The position numbers and the translations under genes were made by a program. The notes under the pieces were generated by a model that had not been told where the DNA came from, made no database searches, and worked only from the letters and a program-made list of their open reading frames with translations. A DNA stretch of 64,000 bases from NCBI GenBank assembly GCA_944384235.1, contig CALWSP010000020.1, positions 19,033 to 83,032 on the forward strand. The letters run 5' to 3'. The DNA is from an uncultured Clostridia bacterium (lineage in GTDB: Bacteria > Bacillota > Clostridia > Lachnospirales > CAG-274). Shown here piece by piece: positions 46,047 to 55,660 of this stretch (its first letter is position 1; each line of letters starts with the position of its first letter).

Positions 46047-46730
46047 ATGTTATCAGAGAGATTAAAAGTTGTTGCGGATTGTGTTTTAAAGTGTGACACA
46101 ATGGCTGATATAGGAACAGACCACGCTTATATTCCAATTTATTTAGTTAAAAACAACATTGTTAAAAAAGCAATTGCTGCCGACATTAGCGAGGGGTCTT
46201 GCAAAAAAGCCAGACTAAATGTGAACAGCAACCATTTATATGAAAAAGTTGATGTTAGATGTGGTAATGGATTAGAAGTTATAGAGAAAAATGAAGTTAT
46301 TGACTGTATTGTGATTGCTGGTATGGGTGGGTTGATGGCGATAAATGTTTTAGAGTCTAACACTTATGCTGTTTCTAAGGCAAAAAGGCTTATTCTTCAG
46401 CCACAAAAAGATATTGGGAAAGTTAGAGAATATATAGATAGCATTGGTTTTAAAATTATTGACGAAAAAATGCTTAAAGAAAATGGAAAGTATTACAATG
46501 TGATTGTTGCTGAAAAGGGCAAGGAAAGTTATAGTAAAATAGAATTTTTATTTGGCAAAAGGTTGATTGAAGAAAAATCACCTATTTTAAAGGAATATAT
46601 ATTATTTGAGCAAAATAAATTGGTAAAGATATTAAAAAATATGGAAAAGAACAACAAATGTGATGATAGTTCGTATAAAAGGCTTTTTGAACTAGAAAAA
46701 GATTACGAGGAGGTTTTAAAATGGATATAA
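46047..46730 (+). CDS. trmK: tRNA (adenine-22-N1)-methyltransferase
   Basis: 227 residues. Rossmann-type methyltransferase: MADIGTDHAYIPIYLV (about 18-33), AIAADISEGSCKKA, DCIVIAGMGGLMA (about 89-101) and LILQPQKDIGKVREYI. This pattern and its place after rpoD and before the Nif3-like gene match TrmK (YqfN) of Bacillus. It ends ten bases inside the next gene. Confidence 0.93.
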   Translation: MLSERLKVVADCVLKCDTMADIGTDHAYIPIYLVKNNIVKKAIAADISEGSCKKARLNVNSNHLYEKVDVRCGNGLEVIEKNEVIDCIVIAGMGGLMAINVLESNTYAVSKAKRLILQPQKDIGKVREYIDSIGFKIIDEKMLKENGKYYNVIVAEKGKESYSKIEFLFGKRLIEEKSPILKEYILFEQNKLVKILKNMEKNNKCDDSSYKRLFELEKDYEEVLKWI

Positions 46731-47512
46731 AGGCTGAAAATATTATTGAATTTTTAGACAAAGTAGCACCAGAAAAAACTGCTTGCAGTTGGGACAATGT
46801 AGGTGTTATGGTTGGAGATAGGAAAAAGGATATTAAAAAAGTTTTAGTTGCTTTAGATTGTTCTTTGGAGGTTATTAAAGAGGGTATAGAAAAAAATGTG
46901 GATATGATTGTTACACATCACCCATTTATTTTTAAGCCTATTAAAAATTTAGATTATTCCAACCCTTTAGCAAGAAAAATTTCTTTATTAATTAAAAATG
47001 ATATTTTAGTGTATTCTGCACACACTAATTTGGATATGGCTGACTTTGGAACAAACGACACATTAGCAAAGAAAATTGGGCTTAAAAATGTTGAGGGTTT
47101 AATTCCGATGGGCGAAAGTACATATATGGGCAAGGTTGGAGGGCTTGAAAAAGAAGTTAAGTTTTCTGATTTTATTGATTTTATTAAAAACGTTCTTGGA
47201 AGCGAGCATATTGTTTTTAACGGGAAGTTTAATGAAAGCGTTAAAAAAGTTGGAATATGTACTGGGGCTGGAGCTGATTTTGAGTTTATGTCAAAGGCAA
47301 AATCGATGGGGTGTGATGTTTTTATAACTGGCGATGTGGGATACCACAACGCACAAATTGCAGAAGATTTAGAGATTAAATTAATTGATGGAACTCATTA
47401 TTTAACTGAAGTTATTGTTGTTGAAAGTTTAATTGAGTTATTAAAGAAAGAATTTGAGGAGATAGAGTTTTTAAAGTCAAGTGTTAATGGACAAACTTTA
47501 AATATTGTTTAA
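46721..47512 (+). CDS. Nif3-like dinuclear metal-centre protein
   Basis: 263 residues. Nif3/YqfO family: SWDNVGVMVGDRKKDIKKVLVALD near 23-46, metal ligands VTHHPFIF (about 64-71), AHTNLDMAD (about 99-107) and the C-terminal GTHYLTE (about 224-230). It lacks the CutA-like middle domain found in longer YqfO proteins. Often annotated as GTP cyclohydrolase I type 2, but function is unsettled. Overlaps trmK by ten bases, the usual neighbour. Confidence 0.93.
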   Translation: MDIKAENIIEFLDKVAPEKTACSWDNVGVMVGDRKKDIKKVLVALDCSLEVIKEGIEKNVDMIVTHHPFIFKPIKNLDYSNPLARKISLLIKNDILVYSAHTNLDMADFGTNDTLAKKIGLKNVEGLIPMGESTYMGKVGGLEKEVKFSDFIDFIKNVLGSEHIVFNGKFNESVKKVGICTGAGADFEFMSKAKSMGCDVFITGDVGYHNAQIAEDLEIKLIDGTHYLTEVIVVESLIELLKKEFEEIEFLKSSVNGQTLNIV

Positions 47513-47527
47513 TTGAGGGGTGGTTTT

Positions 47528-49174
47528 TTGAGCAAAATTAAGGTTCATATTATTAATTTAAAAAATGATATAACTATTGAGAAAAATATTTCTTTAAAGG
47601 AAATTTTAAAAGAGTGTAATTTTGACAGAGATTTTTTAGTTGCAAAGGTTGACAACATTGAAAAGGACTTAAATTTTATTGTTAAAAACAGTTGTAATGT
47701 TGAATTTTTGGATATTAAAACAAAGCAGGGATACAAGGCATACCAAAGAAGTGTTATGTTTATTATGTTAGCTGCGGTAAACAAAGTTTTAGGGAGCAAA
47801 AGGGTTGTTTGGGTTGAGCATACTTTAAACAACAATTTTATATGCAGGATTAAAAATTTTGAGCTTGAAAGAAAACAAATAGAAGATATTAAGAGTGAAA
47901 TGGAAAGAATGATTAGGGAGAATGTGTTAATTGAAAAATTCCAACTTCCTATTTCAGAAGCTGAAGAAATATTTGAGAGAAACAATTTAATTAACTGCAA
48001 AAAGGAATTAAAGTATATTAAGGCTACGAATGTGACTATATATAAAATAGGGGAGTATTATGATTATTTATATGGTTCAATGGTTATTTCGGCTGGATAT
48101 ATTAAAAATTTTGACATTGAAAAATATCAAAATGGTTTTATTTTAAAAATTCAAGCTCAAAACAACCCTGAAAATTTAAATGGATATGTTAAGGGAAGTA
48201 AAATTTCTAGTGTATTTTCTGAGTACAATAGGTGGTCTGAAATAATGAAGACAGAGGCTGTTTGCAGTTTGAACGATGCTATTTGCAACGGAAAAATTAA
48301 AGAGTTAATTTTAATTGCTGAGGCTTTACAGGAAAAGAAAATTGCTCAAATAGCGGATTTAATTTACAAAAGCGGGAAAAAGTTTATTTTTGTTGCTGGA
48401 CCATCTTCATCTGGAAAGACGACATTTGCTAAAAGGTTAAGTATTCAATTGAAAGTTATTGGAATAAAGCCACATATGATTTCTTTAGATGATTATTACA
48501 AGAACAGGAAGGATATTCCTTTTGAAGCTGATGGTAGCAAAAATTATGAGAACATTACAACATTAAAAATTGAAAGATTTAACGAAGATTTGTTAAAGCT
48601 TAAAAAAGGGGAAGAAGTTGAAACTTGTCTTTACGACTTTATAACAGGGGAAGAAAAGCCTTATGGAAAGAAAATTAAGTTAGAAAAGGGAGAAGTTTTA
48701 ATTATTGAGGGTATTCACGGGTTAAATGACGAGCTTACTCCAAAAATTGAGGACAAGGACAAATTTAAAATATATATTAGTGCTTTAACTCAATTAAACA
48801 TTGACGAGCACAACAGAATATCTACAACTGATTCTAGACTTATTAGGAGAATTGTGAGGGACCATTTTTTTAGAGGATTTTCTATAAACAACACTATTGA
48901 AATGTGGCCTAAGGTGTTAAAAGGGGAGGAGGACAACATTTTTCCTTATCAGGAAAATGCCGATGTTATATTTAATTCAGCTTTAATATATGAGCTTTGT
49001 GTTTTAAAAGTTTATGCAGAGCCGTTATTATTTAGTGTTGACAAGGCAGAAGGGGTGTATACAGAGGCTAAAAGATTATTAAATATGTTAAACAGTTTTT
49101 TAGCTATTAACCCTGAGGATATACCGAACAATTCTTTAATTCGAGAGTTTATTGGCGGGTCTTGTTTTGAATAA
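47528..49174 (+). CDS. Uridine kinase-family nucleoside kinase with TGS/SAD-like N terminus
   Basis: 548 residues from TTG 47528 after GAGGGGTGG. The N-terminal third resembles the TGS and second additional domains of threonyl-tRNA synthetase (for example SVMFIMLAAVNKVLG and the region near 100-200); the C-terminal half is a uridine kinase/phosphoribulokinase domain with P-loop GPSSSGKTTFAKRL (about 295-308), SLDDYYKN and EGIHGLN. This fused nucleoside kinase is known in Clostridia and Thermotoga; its substrate is uncertain. Follows the Nif3-like gene after 15 bases. Confidence 0.88.
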   Translation: MSKIKVHIINLKNDITIEKNISLKEILKECNFDRDFLVAKVDNIEKDLNFIVKNSCNVEFLDIKTKQGYKAYQRSVMFIMLAAVNKVLGSKRVVWVEHTLNNNFICRIKNFELERKQIEDIKSEMERMIRENVLIEKFQLPISEAEEIFERNNLINCKKELKYIKATNVTIYKIGEYYDYLYGSMVISAGYIKNFDIEKYQNGFILKIQAQNNPENLNGYVKGSKISSVFSEYNRWSEIMKTEAVCSLNDAICNGKIKELILIAEALQEKKIAQIADLIYKSGKKFIFVAGPSSSGKTTFAKRLSIQLKVIGIKPHMISLDDYYKNRKDIPFEADGSKNYENITTLKIERFNEDLLKLKKGEEVETCLYDFITGEEKPYGKKIKLEKGEVLIIEGIHGLNDELTPKIEDKDKFKIYISALTQLNIDEHNRISTTDSRLIRRIVRDHFFRGFSINNTIEMWPKVLKGEEDNIFPYQENADVIFNSALIYELCVLKVYAEPLLFSVDKAEGVYTEAKRLLNMLNSFLAINPEDIPNNSLIREFIGGSCFE

Positions 49175-49192
49175 AACATAAATAAAGAAAAT

Positions 49193-49219
49193 AAAAAAAG
49201 GAGCGTTTGCTCCTTTTTT
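49193..49219 (+). terminator. Terminator of the trmK-nucleoside kinase operon
   Basis: GGAGC/GCTCC with GTTT loop, extended by A run pairing with T run. Confidence 0.85.
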
Positions 49220-49232
49220 GTTTGCAAAAAAA

Positions 49233-49262
49233 GAAAAGGGAGTTAAAAAACTCCCTTTTTTA
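49233..49262 (-). terminator. Terminator of nifJ
   Basis: Stem GGGAGTT/AACTCCC flanked by A and T runs; on the minus strand it follows the nifJ stop and leads into TTTTCTTTTTTT. Confidence 0.85.
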
Positions 49263-49280
49263 TATCAAAGATTATATAAA

Positions 49281-52200
49281 TTAGTTGTTTTCAGCTAATT
49301 TCTTATAGCCTTCATATCTTCTCTTAGCATCAGCAGCACACTTGTCGAATAACTCTTCAGCGATGTCAGGGAATGTCTTAGCAAGAGAAGTGTATCTTAC
49401 TTCGCTCTTGATGAATTCCTTGAAGTCAGCAGTAGGCTCTTTAGAGTCTAAAGTGAATACTTCGCCTTCTGGGTTATATCTGTATAACTGCCAGTAACCA
49501 GCGTCAACAGCTCTCTTAGCTTCAACGTGGAAGTTGTTTCTGAGACCGTGGTTGATACATGGAGAGTATGCAATGATTAATGATGGACCATTGTAAGCTT
49601 CAGCTTCCTTAAGAGCCTTCATTAACTGGTTCTTATCAGCACCCATACATACTTGAGCTACATATACATAGCCATAGCTCTTAGCAATCATACCTAAGTC
49701 TTTCTTACGAACTTTCTTACCAGAAGCAGCGAACTTAGCAATAGCAGCTGTTGGAGTAGCCTTAGAAGCCTGACCACCTGTGTTAGAGTAAACTTCTGTA
49801 TCAAATACTAAGATGTTTACATCTTCACCAGAAGCTAAAACGTGGTCTACACCACCAAAGCCGATGTCATAAGCCCAGCCGTCACCACCGAAAATCCACT
49901 GGCTCTTCTTAACTAACATATCCTTATGGTCTACAACATAGTTGCAAGCGTCACAGCTAGCACCAGAAGCTTCGATTGCAGCAAGTAAAGCAGCAGAAGT
50001 TGCCTTAGAAGCTTCACCTTCGTTCATAGTGTCTAACCAAGCCTGAGCAGCAGCCTTAAGCTCTTCATTTGTTGCGTTTTCAACAATTGTCTTTACATTT
50101 TCTGCAAGTAAAGCTCTTTGTTGCTTAACGCCGATATACATACCGTAGCCAAATTCTGCGTTATCTTCGAATAAAGAGTTACACCAAGCAGGACCTTGAC
50201 CCTTTTCATTTGTTGTATATGGAGTAGAAGGAGCAGAACCACCCCAGATTGAAGAACAACCTGTTGCGTTTGCAATGTACATTCTATCACCGTATAACTG
50301 AGTGATTAATCTAGCGTAAGCAGTTTCAGCACAACCACCACAAGCACCAGAGAACTCAAGTAATGGTAACTCGAACTGAGAACCCTTAACTGTGAACTTA
50401 TCTTCTGGGTTAGCCTTGCGGTCAAGCTCGATACAGTAGTCCCAAGCTTCGATTTGATCTCTTGAATCATCAATTGGTACCATCTTAAGAGGGTCAGTCT
50501 TGCCAGCTAATGGACAAGATGCGATACAGTTACCACAACCTGTACAGTCTAAGATGTCAACCTGCATTACATACTTGTAGCCAGCTTCTTTACCCTTACC
50601 ATCAGCAAGTTTAACTGTTTCTGGAGCGTTGTTTGCTTCTTCTTCAGTTAAAAGGAAAGGTCTAATACAAGCGTGTGGACATACAAATGAACACTGGTTA
50701 CACTGGATACAAGTTGATGGCTCCCATACAGGAACATTAATTGCGATACCACGCTTTTCATAAGCAGCTGTACCGTGCTCGAAAGTACCATCTTCGATAC
50801 CCTTAAATGCAGATACTGGAAGAGTGTCTCCCTTTTGAGCGTTCATTACATCAACGATGTTCTTGATGAAGTCTGGTCTATCAGTAGTTGCAGCAGCAGT
50901 GTCAACAGCATCAGCCCAGCTAGCTGGAACTTCTACCTTATGAACGTTAGCAACACCAGCATCAACAGCACTGTAGTTCATATTTACAATCTTTTCACCC
51001 TTCTTGCCGTAAGACTTAACGATGAATTCTTTCATATACTTAACAGCATCTTCGATAGGGATAATGTTTGTGATTTTAAAGAATGCAGCCTGTAAAACCA
51101 TATTGAACTTGCTACCTAAACCAAGCTCAGCACCAAGCTTAACTGCATTGATTGTGTAGAAGTTAATCTTCTTATTTGCTAAATCTCTCTTAACATTTGC
51201 TGGTAAGTGAGATTCTAATTCCTCATCAGACCAAATTGTGTTTAATAAGAAGCTACCGCCTTCTTTTAAGTTAGATGTCATATCATACTTATCTAAGTAT
51301 GCTTGCTGATGACAAGCTACAAAGTCAGCAGTGTCAATAAGGTATGGGGAACGAATTGGCTTATGACCAAATCTTAAGTGAGAATTTGTGATACCACCAG
51401 ATTTTTTAGAGTCGTATGCAAAGTATGCCTGAGCGTACATATCTGTGTGGTCACCGATGATTTTAATGGAGTTCTTGTTAGCACCTACTGTACCGTCAGA
51501 ACCAAGACCCCAGAACAAGCAGTTATGTGTTCCTTCTGGAGTAACATCGATAGTTGGGCCTCTATCTAAAGAATGACCAGTTACATCGTCGTTGATTGCT
51601 AATGTAAAGCCATTTTTTGGAGTAGAAGCGTTAAGGTTTTCGTAAACAGCGATAATATCTGCTGGAGTTGTGTCTTTAGAACCAAGACCAAATCTACCAC
51701 CAACAATAAGAGGAGTTCTATCGCTCTTGAAAAATGCTGTACATACATCTTGATATAAAGGCTCGCCTAAAGAACCAGGCTCCTTAGTTCTATCAAGAAC
51801 AGCAATCTTTGTTGCAGTAGCAGGAATTGCTTCTAATAATTTTTCAGGTACGAAAGGTCTATATAAGTGAACATTTACAAGACCAACTTTTTCACCTTTA
51901 GATGCAAGGTAGTCAATTGTACCAGAAATTGTATCGCAAATAGAGCCCATAGCAACAATAACTCTGTCTGCATCTGGAGCACCATAGTAGTTGAATAATT
52001 TATAATCTCTGCCAGTAAGCTCGTTGATTTTTGCCATATATTCTTCAACGATAGCTGGAGTTGCATCATAGTATGGGTTACAAGCTTCTCTTGCCTGGAA
52101 GAAGATGTCAGGGTTCTGAGCTGTACCTCTTGTGCAAGGGTGCTCTGGATTAAGAGCGTGCTCTTTGAACTCTTTAACCTTGTCCATATCAACAAGTTTA

Positions 52201-52775
52201 GCTAAATCATCATAGTCAAGAACTTCGATTTTCTGAATTTCGTGAGAAGTTCTGAAACCATCGAAGAAGTGAAGGAAAGGAACTTTAGCCTTAATTGTAG
52301 AAAGGTGTGCAACAGCACCTAAGTCCATAACTTCCTGAACAGAAGAAGAAGCTAACATTGCAAAACCAGTTTGACGACAAGCCATAACATCGGAATGGTC
52401 GCCAAAAATGTTAAGTGCGTGACTTGCTACACAACGAGCACTTACATGAAGTACACAAGGGAGTAATTCACCAGCAATCTTATACATATTTGGGATCATA
52501 AGGAGTAAGCCTTGAGATGCAGTGTATGTAGTAGTTAATGCACCAGATGCTAAAGAACCGTGCACTGTACCAGCTGCACCTGCCTCAGACTGCATTTCTA
52601 CTACATTTACAGTCTGACCAAAAATATTCTTCTTTCCTCTTGCTGCCCATTCATCAACGTGTTCAGCCATTGGAGAGGAAGGAGTAATAGGATAAATACC
52701 AGCAACTTCGGTAAATGCGTAAGATATTTCAGCAGCTGCCTGGTTACCATCCATAGTTTTCATAACCTTTGACAT
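49281..52775 (-). CDS. nifJ: Pyruvate:ferredoxin (flavodoxin) oxidoreductase
   Basis: 1164 residues, single-chain enzyme turning pyruvate and CoA into acetyl-CoA, CO2 and reduced ferredoxin. Domain I starts with YPITPSSPMAEHVDEWA; two [4Fe-4S] clusters are bound by CIQCNQCSFVCPHAC (about 689-703) and CTGCGNCIASCP (about 745-756); a third by CGGCAET (about 816) with later Cys; the thiamine diphosphate site is GDGWAYDIGFGGVDHVL through NTGGQAS (about 960-1000). Complete. Codon choice differs from its neighbours (more C-ending codons), as expected for a very highly expressed gene. AAGGAGG ribosome-binding site. Confidence 0.97.
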   Translation of the reverse strand: MSKVMKTMDGNQAAAEISYAFTEVAGIYPITPSSPMAEHVDEWAARGKKNIFGQTVNVVEMQSEAGAAGTVHGSLASGALTTTYTASQGLLLMIPNMYKIAGELLPCVLHVSARCVASHALNIFGDHSDVMACRQTGFAMLASSSVQEVMDLGAVAHLSTIKAKVPFLHFFDGFRTSHEIQKIEVLDYDDLAKLVDMDKVKEFKEHALNPEHPCTRGTAQNPDIFFQAREACNPYYDATPAIVEEYMAKINELTGRDYKLFNYYGAPDADRVIVAMGSICDTISGTIDYLASKGEKVGLVNVHLYRPFVPEKLLEAIPATATKIAVLDRTKEPGSLGEPLYQDVCTAFFKSDRTPLIVGGRFGLGSKDTTPADIIAVYENLNASTPKNGFTLAINDDVTGHSLDRGPTIDVTPEGTHNCLFWGLGSDGTVGANKNSIKIIGDHTDMYAQAYFAYDSKKSGGITNSHLRFGHKPIRSPYLIDTADFVACHQQAYLDKYDMTSNLKEGGSFLLNTIWSDEELESHLPANVKRDLANKKINFYTINAVKLGAELGLGSKFNMVLQAAFFKITNIIPIEDAVKYMKEFIVKSYGKKGEKIVNMNYSAVDAGVANVHKVEVPASWADAVDTAAATTDRPDFIKNIVDVMNAQKGDTLPVSAFKGIEDGTFEHGTAAYEKRGIAINVPVWEPSTCIQCNQCSFVCPHACIRPFLLTEEEANNAPETVKLADGKGKEAGYKYVMQVDILDCTGCGNCIASCPLAGKTDPLKMVPIDDSRDQIEAWDYCIELDRKANPEDKFTVKGSQFELPLLEFSGACGGCAETAYARLITQLYGDRMYIANATGCSSIWGGSAPSTPYTTNEKGQGPAWCNSLFEDNAEFGYGMYIGVKQQRALLAENVKTIVENATNEELKAAAQAWLDTMNEGEASKATSAALLAAIEASGASCDACNYVVDHKDMLVKKSQWIFGGDGWAYDIGFGGVDHVLASGEDVNILVFDTEVYSNTGGQASKATPTAAIAKFAASGKKVRKKDLGMIAKSYGYVYVAQVCMGADKNQLMKALKEAEAYNGPSLIIAYSPCINHGLRNNFHVEAKRAVDAGYWQLYRYNPEGEVFTLDSKEPTADFKEFIKSEVRYTSLAKTFPDIAEELFDKCAADAKRRYEGYKKLAENN

Positions 52776-52861
52776 TTAAAAATCCTCCTTAATTAAGAAT
52801 TAATATAAGGGTTGCCCCTTTTTTATTAAATATAATGCAGGTTGCAAAATATTCTATTAAT

Positions 52862-52890
52862 ATTATAACAAGTTTTTGTTAAATAGTAAA
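52862..52890 (-). promoter_or_regulatory. nifJ promoter
   Basis: Minus strand TTTACT (52890-52885), 17 bases, TATAAT (52867-52862); start near 52855. Confidence 0.65.
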
Positions 52891-53138
52891 CCATAAATTA
52901 CAAAATATTTATTTATTTTAAAAAAAATATATAATTTGTCGCATTTTATAGCAAAAAAACTTTAAATTATTAAAGATATTAAGGTAAGTATAAATATAAA
53001 TTTGTTTATTTACAAAATTATTATAGCATATTATATTTTTATTTTTAAAGTATAAAGATTTGGTAATTTTAAAAAATCAAAATTATTAAGGGATTATTAC
53101 AAAAAAATAAAATTATTTAAAAATATCAATACATATTA

Positions 53139-53167
53139 TTGACTATTATATTATTTGAGTTTATAAT
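53139..53167 (+). promoter_or_regulatory. Promoter of the 53221 gene
   Basis: TTGACT at 53139-53144, 17-base spacer, TATAAT at 53162-53167; leader about 47 bases with GTAGGGG as ribosome site. Confidence 0.75.
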
Positions 53168-53220
53168 TTATAGTTATGGGAATACTACTATTTATTAAAA
53201 ATTAAATGTAGGGGTTCGAT

Positions 53221-54738
53221 ATGACTAAAAAATACAATTATGATAAGTGTATTAATAGGTTAAATAATTATTTTTGGGAGGAATTTTTAAATAATTTTAA
53301 TATTATTGATTTGAAGAATAAAGAAATTATTTATAAGTATTTGCCACAAATTTATAAAAAATGGCTTTATTCAACCTTAATTGAAAATACAGATATATCA
53401 CCTAATAACATTATTAGCAAAACATCATCTAGCATATATTCTAGTATGTTTTTTGACAGAAAAAACAAAGAAAATCAAATTAAGTTTACAGTGAATGAAT
53501 TTGATTTAAACAACCATAAAATATGTAATGATTTTAGGCTTTTAATTGATGATTTTAAAAGGGGAATGGTTTTAAATTATGACAACCAATTAGAAGATTT
53601 AAACCAATTAAAATGTTTAGTTAATTATGATTTAATATACATTAATTATCTTATAAAATTGGCAATTAATGCTAAATATATTGAAAAAATGTATTCTTTA
53701 AACACTAATGTTTTTTGTTGTTTTGAAAAGAAAAATACTATTTATAATATTAATGATTTTGAACTTTTAAAGATTTTATATGATAGCGCTTTAAAAGTTT
53801 GTGTTGAAAACTTAAATGATGATATGTTTGACGGGTTTATTGGAGTAAAAGAGTTAGATATTGAAAATTTATTAAAATATAACAATGAAGTTAGTTATAT
53901 ATTTGAGCATATATACAAAAGTTTTAATGAATATAAAGGAATGTCTTCTTTTGATGATTATGATGAAATGAAAGAAATTAAAAAATACAAAAGAGGAATA
54001 GACATTGACAAATGGTTTTTAACTCCTTTTTCTTATTATTTTGGGTTTATAGACAACTTATATTTATCAGAGTTTTCATTTATAGATGAGCTTATTTTTG
54101 CTATTAAGTCTATTAGAAACTATACATTTATTAAAGACGATGTTTTTATTGATTCTTTTTTATATTCTCCATCGTCAAAGTATAGGCTATCTAACCTAGG
54201 AGAAGATTTTTTCTTGATTAACCAAAACAGGAAAAACAATGTTATTTTTAGAGATTTTTCTAATGATGAAATATTAGACTTAGTTTTTGAAGAAAAAGAT
54301 GTAGATAAAATTTTAGAATATTACGACATTGATATAGAACTTTGTTTACTAAAAATTCAACTTATAGAAGATAGAGATATTTGGTTTGAAATGGAAATTG
54401 ATTACAAAAGTGGTTTGGACATTTTGAGTAAAAATATATTAACTATTGTTAAAACCAAAGGCTTTAAATGCGACAGATATAAATTTTATAAAGAACCTGA
54501 AACTATATTTACTCAATATTTTCCTAAGTTTTTAAATTTAAAAGGAAACAAGGTAGAAGATTTTAGTATTGAAAATATTTTAAAAAAGAAAGAAAAAATT
54601 AAATATGAGATAGTGTTATTAAATGAAGATTTAGAAAGAGAAAAGCATATTTTTGATATAGAGTTATTAGATATTAAAAATGTGAAAAAACTAAAAGAAT
54701 ACCCTATTATTATTAACAGAAGTGAAAAGTTAAAATAG
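53221..54738 (+). CDS. Hypothetical protein, 505 residues
   Basis: No confident family. Cytosolic by appearance: no signal peptide or membrane helix. Very rich in Asn, Asp, Lys, Ile, Phe and Tyr. The segment near 380-430 (LLKIQLIEDRDIWFEMEIDY ... LDILSKNIL) has a weak resemblance to the start of the pRiA4b ORF-3-like domain (K-I-x-L ... IW ... L), found in proteins of unknown role; this is a guess by eye. The N-terminal 350 residues look helical. Own promoter; the SLH lipoprotein follows after 49 bases. Base composition is more A+T-rich than neighbouring core genes. Confidence 0.7.
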   Translation: MTKKYNYDKCINRLNNYFWEEFLNNFNIIDLKNKEIIYKYLPQIYKKWLYSTLIENTDISPNNIISKTSSSIYSSMFFDRKNKENQIKFTVNEFDLNNHKICNDFRLLIDDFKRGMVLNYDNQLEDLNQLKCLVNYDLIYINYLIKLAINAKYIEKMYSLNTNVFCCFEKKNTIYNINDFELLKILYDSALKVCVENLNDDMFDGFIGVKELDIENLLKYNNEVSYIFEHIYKSFNEYKGMSSFDDYDEMKEIKKYKRGIDIDKWFLTPFSYYFGFIDNLYLSEFSFIDELIFAIKSIRNYTFIKDDVFIDSFLYSPSSKYRLSNLGEDFFLINQNRKNNVIFRDFSNDEILDLVFEEKDVDKILEYYDIDIELCLLKIQLIEDRDIWFEMEIDYKSGLDILSKNILTIVKTKGFKCDRYKFYKEPETIFTQYFPKFLNLKGNKVEDFSIENILKKKEKIKYEIVLLNEDLEREKHIFDIELLDIKNVKKLKEYPIIINRSEKLK

Positions 54739-54787
54739 AGGAATAATAATTAATTTTTAGCATATATATTTATTGGAGGTAGTTAAT

Positions 54788-55585
54788 ATGTTAAGAATTA
54801 TTTATTTAGTTTTAATGGTACTTGCTTTTAGTGGGTGTAGTTTTAAAGAGGAAATTAACAAGGAGGCTAACTTGGGAGTTGTTGGAGAAAACAAGCCAAT
54901 TACAAGAGCTGAAGTTTCAAAAATGATAGCCTACAACAAGTTTTCTTTAAAGGAAATTAACGAACTAGACAGAGTGATTGAATTTGAGGACACTAAAATT
55001 GATGATTGGTATGACAAGTATATTAATGCTTCGTTTAAAGCAGGGTATATCTCTGGTGTTGACGATTTACATTTTTGTCCTGAGCAGTATTTATCTTTAA
55101 GGCAAGCTCAATTTTTGCTTGATAAACTTAATTCAAAAAGCAACATTAAGTTAAAGTATGAAATAGAGGACAAGGACAAGCCAATTCCATACAACATTTG
55201 GGTTGCTGCTTTTGAAAAGGTTATGAACAATGAAAAGTTAGCTGTTAAAGAAGTTTTAATTTATAGCGACAGTAGTTTGTGCAAAAAATTTAGCGACAAT
55301 ATTTATGCAACAAACCTAGGCATTACATTTTATGAAGGTGATGAAAAAATTATATTTGACGAAAAATTAAATGCAATTGTTTCTAGTGATTCCATTGTTT
55401 GTGTTAAAGAAATTCAAAAAATTAATGAATATGAAAATTTAAAGGTTTCTGATGTAGATAGTGAAAGTGTTAAATTAGAAACGCCAGCTGGTGTTAGAAA
55501 ATTTAACATAAAAGGAAGCAATGTAAATGTTGGTGACAGCATTAATATTAAATTTGAAAACGACGTATGGACAATAAATAATTAG
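54788..55585 (+). CDS. Lipoprotein with S-layer homology-like repeats
   Basis: 265 residues from ATG 54788, seven bases after GGAGGT. Signal peptide with lipobox AFSGC (Cys about 17). Residues about 35-115 contain SLH-like sequence: PITRAEVSKMIAY, then FEDTKIDDWYDKYINASFKAGYISGVDD and LSLRQAQFLLDKL, equal to about one and a half SLH units. The C-terminal half is beta-rich (ETPAGVRKFNIKGSNVNVGDSI) and unassigned. Three SLH units normally bind cell-wall polymer, so with fewer the lipid anchor may do the fixing. Confidence 0.75.
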   Translation: MLRIIYLVLMVLAFSGCSFKEEINKEANLGVVGENKPITRAEVSKMIAYNKFSLKEINELDRVIEFEDTKIDDWYDKYINASFKAGYISGVDDLHFCPEQYLSLRQAQFLLDKLNSKSNIKLKYEIEDKDKPIPYNIWVAAFEKVMNNEKLAVKEVLIYSDSSLCKKFSDNIYATNLGITFYEGDEKIIFDEKLNAIVSSDSIVCVKEIQKINEYENLKVSDVDSESVKLETPAGVRKFNIKGSNVNVGDSINIKFENDVWTINN

Positions 55586-55592
55586 AATGTTA

Positions 55593-55621
55593 TTGACAAA
55601 AGTTGATAATTAATTTAATAT
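55593..55621 (+). promoter_or_regulatory. Promoter of the RpiB-like gene
   Basis: TTGACA at 55593-55598, 17-base spacer, TAATAT at 55616-55621. Confidence 0.75.
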
Positions 55622-55660
55622 TAAATGGTAAATTAATTTTATATATGAAAGGTGATTGAA

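Larger units (their letters stand above)
52776..53220. other. AT-rich intergenic region between divergent genes
   Basis: 445 bases without a gene. It holds the nifJ promoter and an about 80-base nifJ leader on the minus strand, and the promoter of the 53221 gene on the plus strand near its right end. Between about 52900 and 53130 the sequence is over 80 percent A+T, with no hairpin, tRNA or reading frame that I can support. Confidence 0.7.

Noticed and set aside
49281..52775. Several open frames antisense to nifJ
   Set aside because: They are by-products of the strong codon bias of nifJ and have no ribosome sites or known motifs.
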